From Enterococcus gilvus ATCC BAA-350 (GTDB taxonomy: Bacteria; Bacillota; Bacilli; Lactobacillales; Enterococcaceae): a stretch of DNA of 60,934 nucleotides. The position numbers were made by a program, and so were the translations under genes. Every line of letters begins with the position of its first letter. Within the stretch, counting starts at the first letter, position 1. Location: positions 1-60,934 of the forward strand of contig NZ_ASWH01000005.1 of the NCBI RefSeq assembly GCF_000407545.1, read 5' to 3'. This document shows, piece by piece, positions 1-6,313 of the stretch. Under the pieces are notes generated by a model. That model saw only the letters and a list, made by a program, of their open reading frames with translations, had not been told where the DNA came from and did not search any database.

Positions 1-463
1 AAAAAAAAAGAGTTGCTATTTTTGACTGATGTGTTACTCTAATTCTGAGAAATACGTTAGAGAACGTAAGTTTTTTATCTTTACGAAACAATAAAGTAAG
101 ACTGAATATATATCTGTTTTGCGTCGGTAGGAAGCCGACAAAAAGCAAAGACAGCAGCCGCTCTCAGTTCTCTCCTCCAAAGGTCTTCGACCTCCTTTGG
201 TGGATCAAAGCGAACTGAAAGTTGCCGTCGCCTGAGACGGGTAGCCACTGCCTTATACCGTTGCAATTAAGCAACGACATAATCATACCATATTTTTGCG
301 TATGCTTTAACCCATTTATTTGTGTTTTTGTGTACAAAAGGATCGAGTGATCCGTCCCAATGATTTTTGGATATATAGGGGAAAACTCAGTGTGTTTGTG
401 TTTGCCATAGCGAGTATTGAGGGAGGGAGACTATACCTAACGGGTGTAGTCTCCCTCCTTTTT
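1..463 (+). ncRNA. candidate large structured RNA (3' part; 5' part at 60841-60934 if circular)
   Basis: No convincing gene is present, yet perfect or near-perfect hairpins follow one another: TACGTT/AACGTA (53-58/63-68), GTCGG/CCGAC (123-127/135-139), CAGTTC/GAACTG (165-170/212-217) enclosing a CCAAAG...CTTTGG stem around 178-200, CCGTC/GACGG (225-229/236-240), CGTTGC/GCAACG (259-264/271-276) and GGATC/GATCC (340-344/349-353). The run ends in a strong intrinsic terminator at 422-463. If the plasmid is circular, a promoter at 60806-60834 points into it, giving an RNA of about 560 nt. Size and ornateness recall large bacterial RNAs such as ROOL or GOLLD, but I see no diagnostic motif and do not assign a class. 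It could also be a long leader for the gene at 615. Confidence 0.5.
422..463 (+). terminator. strong intrinsic terminator
   Basis: A stem of about 16 bp (GGAGGGAGACTA at 422-433 with TAGTCTCCCTCC at 447-458, extended inward with one G-U pair) is followed directly by TTTTT. It separates the upstream RNA candidate from the gene at 615. Confidence 0.85.
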
Positions 464-509
464 GTTGTCGGTTTCCTACTGGCGCAAAGCAGATGGTCAG
501 TTAGTGCTT

Positions 510-580
510 GTTGCATTCACGAGAAAAACTAAAAAAATCACTGCCTCTTAACAAAGAAACTCGTAATTCGTGGATGCAAC
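510..580 (+). other. long stem-loop ahead of the 615 gene
   Basis: GTTGCATTCACGA (510-522) pairs with TCGTGGATGCAAC (568-580) over 13 bp with one G-U. No T-tract follows, so it is not a terminator. It lies in the leader of the gene at 615 and may regulate it or belong to a processed RNA. Confidence 0.5.
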
Positions 581-614
581 AGTGCTAAAAATTAACCGAA
601 AGTAGGGAAATGAC

Positions 615-875
615 ATGGAAGCATTGGAGATTTGTTCGTTTAAAAAACTACAAGAAGAAGCAACAACGATCCGTCTATTTGATAAATCCATTTGGGTCAA
701 TATGAATCATGGGTTGTTTATGAATTGTCGAACCAAAGAGGCACAAACCATCATACGACTTTATCCGTTGATTCGAACCGCAGTCGGTCCCGGCGGGGTC
801 GTCTTCGCTAAACGAAAACATCGAAAGGCAGACTTGTGCCGCATTCGAAAATTCAAAGCCAAAGTGCTTCTCTAA
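615..875 (+). CDS. small basic protein of unknown function
   Basis: This 86-residue protein is rich in Lys and Arg towards the C-terminus (AKRKHRKADLCRIRKFKAK), which would suit nucleic-acid binding. The start is the ATG at 615 behind AGTAGGGA. I recognise no domain. It stands alone between two structure-rich non-coding stretches, so it may be a protein partner of one of those RNAs; that is speculation from position only. Confidence 0.55.
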   Translation: MEALEICSFKKLQEEATTIRLFDKSIWVNMNHGLFMNCRTKEAQTIIRLYPLIRTAVGPGGVVFAKRKHRKADLCRIRKFKAKVLL

Positions 876-904
876 CAAATTTTTTCCTGTTTGCAAGTTA
901 AATC

Positions 905-1215
905 TAACTTGTACGATCCTTGAAAATTGCATATCGAAGAAGAGTATCGTTTTTAGAACGCATGTATCTGACTGTCTAGCAGCGTTGGTACTCAAAAGGA
1001 GGACAGTACCCGAGAAGGTTAGCGTCTCTTGGGAAGTGGTCATTTTCGCTTTTCGAAGATAAGCAGCGCAGGTAACCGTCTCCATGTTAAATCCGTGGGA
1101 CTATCTGCTTGTAGAAGGATTTCTAATGCTTGCATCATCTGCTTGAAGTCGAAATTTGACAGGTTGTCCGTTAGCCAAAAACGGCGCGTTCTCACTAATC
1201 GTAAAAGTGTCTAGC
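905..1215 (+). ncRNA. second structured RNA candidate or long leader
   Basis: About 300 bases without a credible gene hold a dense series of hairpins: GGTACT/AGTACC with a purine-rich loop AAAAGGAGGA, CCCGAGA/TCTTGGG, ATTTTCG/CGAAGAT, AAGCAG/CTGCTT enclosing GTCTCC...GGGAC, TAGAA/TTCTA, ATGC/GCAT and CCGTT/AACGG. A T-run follows near 1219. It lies directly upstream of the gene at 1261, so it may be a cis-acting leader or an independent RNA. I cannot place it in a known family. Confidence 0.4.
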
Positions 1216-1260
1216 TAATTTTTTAATTTGCAAACAAAAGAAAATTTGTGAGGGGATCAA

Positions 1261-1479
1261 ATGAATGAGGTTCGAGAGCTGGTCGCTTTCATGCGATCTG
1301 GTAAGAGAAAAGAAATCTTGTTAGAAGAATATTTATTCTTGCGAAGAAAACAAAAAAAGTGGAATAAAAAGAGGGAATATCGTCTATTGAATCAGCTCGA
1401 AAAGAGCGAAGTTCTTTCTGTTGGATACCAAAAAAGAGACGATGAAATAAAAAAAAATCTTATACTCCACAACAATTAA
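1261..1479 (+). CDS. small charged protein, unknown
   Basis: This 72-residue, highly charged, probably helical protein has many Lys, Arg and Glu residues (RKQKKWNKKREYRLLNQLEK). The start ATG follows GAGGGGATCAA. No domain recognised. It heads a run of small genes (1261-3573) that look like plasmid accessory cargo. Confidence 0.6.
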   Translation: MNEVRELVAFMRSGKRKEILLEEYLFLRRKQKKWNKKREYRLLNQLEKSEVLSVGYQKRDDEIKKNLILHNN

Positions 1480-1505
1480 AGCATAAAAAAAGGGAGTGAA
1501 ACGAA

Positions 1506-1979
1506 ATGGTAGGGCAATGGGGGTTGTTTGCTTTGGCGTTTCTATTTCTGTTGTTTTTGGTCATCTATGCGTTGGCTCATTGGCAGCAACTGAATCGGAA
1601 CCAACGTGTGGGTTCGATATGCAACATTATCACGATGGTACTTGTCTCACTTACCGCATGGGTAATGATTCAGACGAGTATGTTGGTTCATCAAGAAGAC
1701 GATTCATCCGTCATCATGATTGAAAGAGACAATGAGCGCCAAGAACTTTATGAAAAAGGATCAGAATCGTTAGAGGAAAATAGAAAGGTCATTTTGAATG
1801 ATGATGAATGGAAAAAGCTTCCGCATGACCAACAACAACAGTTAGTATGGACAGCAAGTATTGTCTTAAAATGTTCGCCAAATCAAATTATTTTCGGAGA
1901 GATCTCTCATCCTAAAAATAAAAACGGCGACTATTTAGCTCAAATGTTGCTACAAAAAGCAAAAAATAATCACAAGTAA
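1506..1979 (+). CDS. membrane protein with two N-terminal helices
   Basis: The 157-residue product has two hydrophobic segments near residues 5-24 and 38-58, then a polar C-terminal domain of about 95 residues. The start follows AGGGAGTGAAACGAA. The 1496 ATG in another frame has poorer spacing and gives a Cys/His-rich, unlikely peptide. Function unknown; the topology would place the soluble domain on one face of the membrane. Confidence 0.65.
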   Translation: MVGQWGLFALAFLFLLFLVIYALAHWQQLNRNQRVGSICNIITMVLVSLTAWVMIQTSMLVHQEDDSSVIMIERDNERQELYEKGSESLEENRKVILNDDEWKKLPHDQQQQLVWTASIVLKCSPNQIIFGEISHPKNKNGDYLAQMLLQKAKNNHK

Positions 1980-2160
1980 ATAATATGGCTATGAATAAAA
2001 AAATCAGAGACTAACGGATCAAAAAAATTCAATCTGTTTGAAAATGAATATTTGCTAATCTGCAATTTGTCTGGTTTGAGTCTAATGGTGTCTATGTTTA
2101 GAGAACTAGCTGAAAAGGGAACATATTTTTGAGAAAGATTTTAGTGAAGGAGAGGAAAAC

Positions 2161-2478
2161 ATGAAAACAGTATTGACCAATAGCAGCGATTTTAAAAAGT
2201 TCATCAGAAACTACGTACAGACAGGGACAAACCGAGTCTGTACTTACAAAGGATTTACGCAGTGGGCGGAAAACAAGCAAGTTAGAATCGTCTCACATAG
2301 CGGGAATGGGAGTATCGGACAAGCCATTTTCGCGTCTGTATTGAAACATGAATTCGCTGTCGAAGTCCAGTACCAGTATACAACGGAGGGTCAACTCGAA
2401 ACGGTTTATCTCGTAGGTGAAGAAAAGGAGAGAAAAAAAGGCTCTCGATTAGTTCGACCAGAATTTTTAGTCAATTAA
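2161..2478 (+). CDS. hypothetical protein, 105 aa
   Basis: The start ATG has a good site (GAAGGAGAGGAAAAC). The soluble product has an FKKFIRNYVQ segment and a basic C-terminus (EERKKGSRLVR-like). It has no membrane segment or motif I recognise. About 180 bases upstream (1980-2160) hold no gene and only AT-rich sequence. Confidence 0.6.
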   Translation: MKTVLTNSSDFKKFIRNYVQTGTNRVCTYKGFTQWAENKQVRIVSHSGNGSIGQAIFASVLKHEFAVEVQYQYTTEGQLETVYLVGEEKERKKGSRLVRPEFLVN

Positions 2479-2566
2479 AAGAATAAGAAAGGCACATTTT
2501 TTGTTTTGATCCCAAAAAGAATCAATCAACAGAATGGGATAACATGGATATTGAAAGGAGAACAGG

Positions 2567-2857
2567 ATGATCTTGTACGCAGTAAATCAATATCATTTAG
2601 ATACCAAAATTGGTGATACCGTTTATTTTCTGAAAGAAGACGAGATGAAAAAGTATCTAAAAATGAAAAATGAAGAGCAAGTAGGCGCTTATAGAGGATT
2701 CTCCTTTGATCCTTTATTATCTATTGGTAAAAATGGACAGAGGCAAAAGGAGAGTTTTAAATCTTTCGCTGAATTTTCAGGATGGGTAAAATCTGAATAT
2801 TCTTTTATAGTAATGGATTTGTACTCAACGATAAAAAGAATAGACCACTCAGGGTGA
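2567..2857 (+). CDS. hypothetical protein, 96 aa
   Basis: The start follows GAAAGGAGAACAGG. The product is soluble and mildly basic, with a central region rich in Lys and Glu (EDEMKKYLKMKNEEQ). No family recognised. It is followed by the similar-sized gene at 2956. Confidence 0.55.
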   Translation: MILYAVNQYHLDTKIGDTVYFLKEDEMKKYLKMKNEEQVGAYRGFSFDPLLSIGKNGQRQKESFKSFAEFSGWVKSEYSFIVMDLYSTIKRIDHSG

Positions 2858-2955
2858 CTGATTGACCTTTTAGGATTTTCGTCTATCATTGTTTTCTCAT
2901 GACACCTACTATTAAAATGAGGATTGCTATTTTTTCTATAGAAAGAGTGGAATGT

Positions 2956-3165
2956 ATGAAGTTGTATATCATCGAAACAAAAGAATTAAAGAGGGTGTCA
3001 CCAGAATGGAAGCAAGTTGCTGTATCTAACGTATTGGCTGAAAATTCATACAAGGCATTAACAATTGTTAGTCAGCAATACCCTTCGGATCAACATAGCC
3101 ACAACATTGTTTCCAGTATTGAAGTGAAAAACAAAATCGTTATTCGAAGCTTTTTCAGTCAATAA
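2956..3165 (+). CDS. hypothetical protein, 69 aa
   Basis: I chose the ATG at 2956, behind GAAAGAGTGGAATGT, rather than the upstream ATG at 2899, which has no ribosome site. The product MKLYIIETKELKRVSPEWKQ... looks like a small mixed alpha/beta protein. No domain recognised. A 7-bp hairpin follows just after its stop. Confidence 0.5.
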   Translation: MKLYIIETKELKRVSPEWKQVAVSNVLAENSYKALTIVSQQYPSDQHSHNIVSSIEVKNKIVIRSFFSQ

Positions 3166-3169
3166 ACGA

Positions 3170-3200
3170 GGGGACACCCTACTAGAAAGTAGGGGACACC
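3170..3200 (+). promoter_or_regulatory. palindrome with duplicated GGGGACACC ahead of a regulator gene
   Basis: CCCTACT (3177-3183) pairs with AGTAGGG (3188-3194) around AGAA. GGGGACACC occurs twice (3170-3178 and 3192-3200), the second copy being the ribosome site of the TTG start at 3201. This could be an operator or an RNA switch at the start of the gene. Confidence 0.4.
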
Positions 3201-3374
3201 TTGACTACCGATAAAAAACGAAAAAAATATGCACTAACTGAGGAAACACTCGTACAATTAGATTATCTAATTAAGCAGAAACAGAAGAAATCAAAAACCA
3301 AGGTTTACCCTTGTCACGTATTGGAGGAAGTGATCCATCATGCTTATGAAGTCGAAAAAGCATTCGGACAGTGA
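3201..3374 (+). CDS. small DNA-binding-like protein (TTG start)
   Basis: A TTG start behind TAGGGGACACC opens a 57-residue frame with an amphipathic pattern (KKYALTEETLVQLDYLIKQK...HVLEEVIHHAYEVE), a beta strand then two helices, as in ribbon-helix-helix regulators. It overlaps the next gene at 3340 in another frame, suggesting translational coupling. The call is from pattern only. Confidence 0.5.
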   Translation: MTTDKKRKKYALTEETLVQLDYLIKQKQKKSKTKVYPCHVLEEVIHHAYEVEKAFGQ

Positions 3375-3573
3375 AAACTTCGATTGTTTGAGCGCGCAAG
3401 AATTAAAGTCCGATTTCAATAAGGGGCTGCTTATCACAGTGCTATGTTTTGTATTGACGTACATTACCTATAAACTGGGTGATTGTCACAAAGAAGCGTT
3501 GTTTTGTACGAAGTTATCACTCGTATCTACTGGAATCATTGGACTATTTTATTTGAAAGCAAAAAACGATTAA
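3340..3573 (+). CDS. small two-helix membrane protein
   Basis: A 77-residue protein with hydrophobic helices near residues 29-46 and 57-72 and a charged N-terminal tail. It overlaps the end of the 3201 gene; the ribosome site is GGAGGAAGTG inside that gene, and the ATG at 3346 is an alternative start. Function unknown. Confidence 0.55.
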   Translation: MLMKSKKHSDSENFDCLSAQELKSDFNKGLLITVLCFVLTYITYKLGDCHKEALFCTKLSLVSTGIIGLFYLKAKND

Positions 3574-3583
3574 GAACAATGTC

Positions 3584-3802
3584 TTAATCGTTTTCTTGAC
3601 TATCTAGGATTTGTTGAATTTCCTCTTTAAGTAGCGGGGAAGCTTGATATTCAACTTCAAGTCCTTTTTGAACAAGTAGTCGAATGGCTTTTGATCTTGT
3701 CTTAATATCTTTTTTAAGGGAAGTGTACGCATCTACTTCTTTTGTCAAATCTTTAGGAAATGTTACAGGTATTCGATCGGTTTTCTCACGATTAATCGGC
3801 AT
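3584..3802 (-). CDS. ribbon-helix-helix (CopG/Arc-like) regulator
   Basis: The product starts MPINREKTDRIPVTFPKDLT, a basic beta strand (RIPVTFP) followed by two helices, the usual ribbon-helix-helix arrangement. I start at 3802, behind GAAAGGACTGAACACC on the minus strand; an in-frame ATG at 3820 lacks a site. It is transcribed away from the secreted-protein gene at 4025. Two copies of a dyad-bearing repeat lie upstream and are likely its operators, so autoregulation is probable. No toxin partner lies next to it. Confidence 0.7.
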   Translation of the reverse strand: MPINREKTDRIPVTFPKDLTKEVDAYTSLKKDIKTRSKAIRLLVQKGLEVEYQASPLLKEEIQQILDSQEND

Positions 3803-3827
3803 GGTGTTCAGTCCTTTCAAGAAACAT

Positions 3828-3901
3828 TATAAAGTGACGCTACTTCTATTGCAATACAAAAGAGTAAATGGTATATTATTAATATAAAGTGACGCCACTT
3901 T
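3828..3901. promoter_or_regulatory. paired operator-like repeats
   Basis: TATAAAGTGACGC occurs at 3828-3840 and again at 3883-3895, 55 bp apart. The second forms a dyad AAAGTG-ACGC-CACTTT (3886-3901) and the first an imperfect one. They lie upstream of the minus-strand regulator and between it and the gene at 4025, where a ribbon-helix-helix repressor would bind. Confidence 0.6.
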
Positions 3902-3930
3902 TAGAAGCCAACAAAATACTTGTCCTTCAA

Positions 3931-3985
3931 AAAAGTGATTTATACTGAATAAAAGTCATTTATACATTAAGATTTACTGTATAAT
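3931..3985 (+). promoter_or_regulatory. promoter of the 4025 gene with tandem repeats
   Basis: AAAAGTGATTTATAC (3931-3945) and AAAAGTCATTTATAC (3951-3965) are direct repeats 20 bp apart. A perfect TATAAT follows at 3980-3985, about 35 bases before the start. The repeats cover the -35 region, where no good -35 box is seen, which suggests activator or repressor control. Confidence 0.6.
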
Positions 3986-4024
3986 GACAATTATAAAACT
4001 ACTAACTCAAGAAAGAGGGAAACA

Positions 4025-5389
4025 ATGAAAAAGAAGTGTTGGAAATTATTAGTCGTTGGTTTATTAACGGTTCCACTAGGACTCGGAGGGATCGTTCAAG
4101 CTGAAAGTGCGTTGCAACAATCGTCTCAGACGGTTCAAACAGAAACAAGTACATCCGAAACAGCACAAGCAAACAAGCTAGAAGTGAGTCAAACAGAGAC
4201 ACCACAAACGGAAACAAGTCATGAGGAAGAAACGAGTCAGGACAAGGCAGAACAGCCAGACAGTCCAGACGTGACGAACCTAAATCCCGCCAAATTAGCT
4301 GTTCCTGAACAGGAAGTAATGGTTCCTGATCCAGAAACAAATGAAATTGCGGAAGAAGACGCGAAAAGTGCGTCACTACCTGTTGAAGCCTATGCAGCAG
4401 CGACATTAAAACCCGTTTATCGTGTGTATAATCCGAATTCAGGGGAACACCTGCATACATTAAACGGTGGTGAAAAAGACAATCTAATGTCACTTGGCTG
4501 GGTTTATGAAGGCATTAGCATGCAGATCGACGGCAGCGGCAGTAATTTATACCGTGCCTATAATCCGAACTCAGGCGAGCACTTTTACACTAAAGATTCA
4601 AAAGAGATCGACAAGATCAAACGCGCAGGGTGGCGTTATGAAGGCGTTGCTTGGAAAGTGCCAAATGGCGGACAGAAAGTTTACCGTGTGTTTAATCCAA
4701 ATGCTCGTGACGCAGGCAGCCATCATTACACGTTATTAGAATCTGAAAAAAATGATTTAGTTAGACGTGGGTGGAGATACGAAGGCGTTTCTTGGTCAGT
4801 CACTGGTGGCGCAGTTCCCGCTAAATCAACAAACATCATTAACAGTGTACCGTACGTTAGCCAATACACACCTGTTAAAGCACCGTGGGGATGTGCCTCT
4901 GCTTCATTAGCTATGATCCTTGGATCAAAAAACATCCGACCAAATCTTAGAACGATGCAAGATCGTTTGCCAATGTATCCAAGTAATCCGAACGGACAAA
5001 AAGGAAACGTCTATACGGGTGCTGGTTTCGGTTGGGTCATCAAACCGAATGCCTTAGCAGCTTACGGGAAAACTTATGGCGGAAATACGGTGGATATTTC
5101 AGGATCAAATACGGTACAAATTATTAATCGCGTGTTGAATGGTCAACCCGTTCTCTATTATGGCTTTTCGTCTTATCAAAAGAACTCGGATAAAAACAGA
5201 AACCATTGTAAGGTGATCGCTGGGTACAATAACGGAAAATTCTTAGTTTATGATCCGTTGTATTATTCAGCTAATGCAGGCGCAGGCAGCGGCGGTAAAA
5301 ACATGTTATATGATCGCGGTGCAAGAGCTTGGGTAACAATGGGTCAATTCAATGCCGAGCGAGACGGACGAGCACTAACAATACAGTAA
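4025..5389 (+). CDS. secreted C39-like cysteine peptidase with tyrosine-rich repeats
   Basis: The 454-residue protein has a signal peptide (residues 1-26, cut near QAES), an E/T/Q-rich linker, and three repeats (about 131-260) of the form Y-R-x-[YF]-N-P-N...H-x-x-T...E...GW-x-YEG, the kind catalogued as DUF5648 in secreted wall proteins of Lactobacillales. A papain-like C39_2-type domain fills the C-terminus: catalytic Cys290 in PWGCASASLAMIL and His394 in NHCKVIAGY, followed by YDPLY, a plausible Asp. It probably acts outside the cell on peptides or wall protein, with the repeats giving wall attachment. There is no sorting signal. The next gene encodes a repeat-only sister. Confidence 0.8.
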   Translation: MKKKCWKLLVVGLLTVPLGLGGIVQAESALQQSSQTVQTETSTSETAQANKLEVSQTETPQTETSHEEETSQDKAEQPDSPDVTNLNPAKLAVPEQEVMVPDPETNEIAEEDAKSASLPVEAYAAATLKPVYRVYNPNSGEHLHTLNGGEKDNLMSLGWVYEGISMQIDGSGSNLYRAYNPNSGEHFYTKDSKEIDKIKRAGWRYEGVAWKVPNGGQKVYRVFNPNARDAGSHHYTLLESEKNDLVRRGWRYEGVSWSVTGGAVPAKSTNIINSVPYVSQYTPVKAPWGCASASLAMILGSKNIRPNLRTMQDRLPMYPSNPNGQKGNVYTGAGFGWVIKPNALAAYGKTYGGNTVDISGSNTVQIINRVLNGQPVLYYGFSSYQKNSDKNRNHCKVIAGYNNGKFLVYDPLYYSANAGAGSGGKNMLYDRGARAWVTMGQFNAERDGRALTIQ

Positions 5390-5412
5390 ATTAAAAAAGG
5401 AGAGCATAAAAA

Positions 5413-6138
5413 ATGAAAAAGAATATGTTAGGTAAAGTAGTTGTTGGTTTAGGTATCTTATTAGGAGTTGGGGGCGTAGCCTTAGCAAGTACAACAGACG
5501 TTGAAGCATCAACGTTGTATCGTGCGTATAACCCAAACACGGGAGAACACTTGTATACCCAAAATGGGAACGAAATTCCATTCGTGGTTCGCGCAGGGTG
5601 GCGCAACGAAGGCACGGCATGGGAAGCACCAAGTAAAGGCACGCCTGTCTATCGGATGTTTAACCCAAACCGCGGGGGAGATCATCATTATACCGTCAAC
5701 ACCAATGAAGTAAACATGTTGAAATCTAAGGGATGGAGATATGAAGGGGAGTCTTGGAAATCGGGCGGATCGACACCTGTATATCGCTTGTACAATCCGA
5801 ATGCTCGCTCAGGTGCTCATCATTTTACGACACTAGCATCTGAAAAGAACAATCTAGTTTCTAAGGGATGGAGATATGAAGGTGTTGCATTTTATTCAGG
5901 TAAAGATCAAGCACCAACACCACCGAAACCAACTGAGCCGACGAAACCTAAAGAACCTACGATTGTTAGTGGCTCTGTGGGAAATACAGGAAAAGTATTT
6001 AATACGAATATGGAAGCATCAACTTACGGCGAGGACGAATGTTTGAAAGAAGGTTCACCTTATAGTAGATATGTTGTAATCACAATATTCTATTCAGATG
6101 GAAGTAAAAAATATTCAGTTTCACTTTATGCAGAATAA
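5413..6138 (+). CDS. secreted repeat protein, sister of the C39-like protein
   Basis: A signal peptide (cut near residue 32) is followed by three repeats of the same N-P-N/GW-x-YEG type (about 33-165), a Pro/Thr/Lys linker, and a unique C-terminal domain of about 60 residues. It lacks the peptidase domain. The gene lies 23 bases after the 4025 gene with AAAAGGAGAG as site, so the two are co-transcribed. It likely arose by duplication of the repeat region, with the C-terminal part acquired separately. Possible role: wall binding or an immunity-like partner; not proven. Confidence 0.75.
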   Translation: MKKNMLGKVVVGLGILLGVGGVALASTTDVEASTLYRAYNPNTGEHLYTQNGNEIPFVVRAGWRNEGTAWEAPSKGTPVYRMFNPNRGGDHHYTVNTNEVNMLKSKGWRYEGESWKSGGSTPVYRLYNPNARSGAHHFTTLASEKNNLVSKGWRYEGVAFYSGKDQAPTPPKPTEPTKPKEPTIVSGSVGNTGKVFNTNMEASTYGEDECLKEGSPYSRYVVITIFYSDGSKKYSVSLYAE

Positions 6139-6160
6139 CCAACTATAATTTAACTGTTCA

Positions 6161-6193
6161 AGACCAAGAAAAATAATTCTTGGTCTTTTTTTG
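6161..6193 (+). terminator. intrinsic terminator after the secreted pair
   Basis: AGACCAAGAA pairs with TTCTTGGTCT (6177-6186) over 10 bp and is followed by a T-run. Confidence 0.85.
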
Positions 6194-6212
6194 TCGTCAG
6201 GAGGGATAACCT

Positions 6213-6245
6213 ATGCAAAAAAATATTTGCATACGATCACCATAA
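6213..6245 (+). CDS. possible 10-residue leader peptide
   Basis: ATG with a strong site (CAGGAGGGATAACCT) opens MQKNICIRSP and a stop. Its 5' part is itself an inverted repeat (ATGCAAA/TTTGCAT, 6213-6219/6226-6232). A full intrinsic terminator follows 15 bases after the stop, then the adhesin gene, which is the arrangement of a translation-controlled attenuator. Confidence 0.45.
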   Translation: MQKNICIRSP

Positions 6246-6260
6246 GGGGAGTGTATCACC

Positions 6261-6292
6261 AAGATGGAAAAATAAGATTTCCATCTTTTTTT
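6261..6292 (+). terminator. terminator/attenuator ahead of the adhesin
   Basis: AAGATGGAAA (6261-6270) pairs perfectly with TTTCCATCTT (6278-6287) and runs into a T-stretch. It is the second terminator in 130 bases and lies just before the adhesin's ribosome site, so it fits attenuation rather than simple end-of-operon termination. Confidence 0.7.
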
Positions 6293-6313
6293 ATTTCGAA
6301 AGGAGAAAAATAT

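Noticed and set aside
120..280. tRNA or tmRNA in the structured region
   Set aside because: The hairpins do not form a cloverleaf and no CCA end or T-loop consensus was found.
320..532. 70-codon plus-strand frame in the terminator region
   Set aside because: It runs through the terminator stem and has no ribosome site; Cys/Phe-rich composition is unlike a real protein.
675..1085. 136-codon minus-strand frame
   Set aside because: Antisense to the 615 gene and to the structured region; no ribosome site and biased composition.
4002..4493. 163-codon minus-strand frame
   Set aside because: Antisense shadow of the signal peptide and linker of the C39-like gene.
6191..6313. Extended N-terminus of the adhesin from 6191
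   Set aside because: It would place a terminator hairpin inside coding sequence and push the signal peptide to residue 42; the ATG at 6314 has a proper site.
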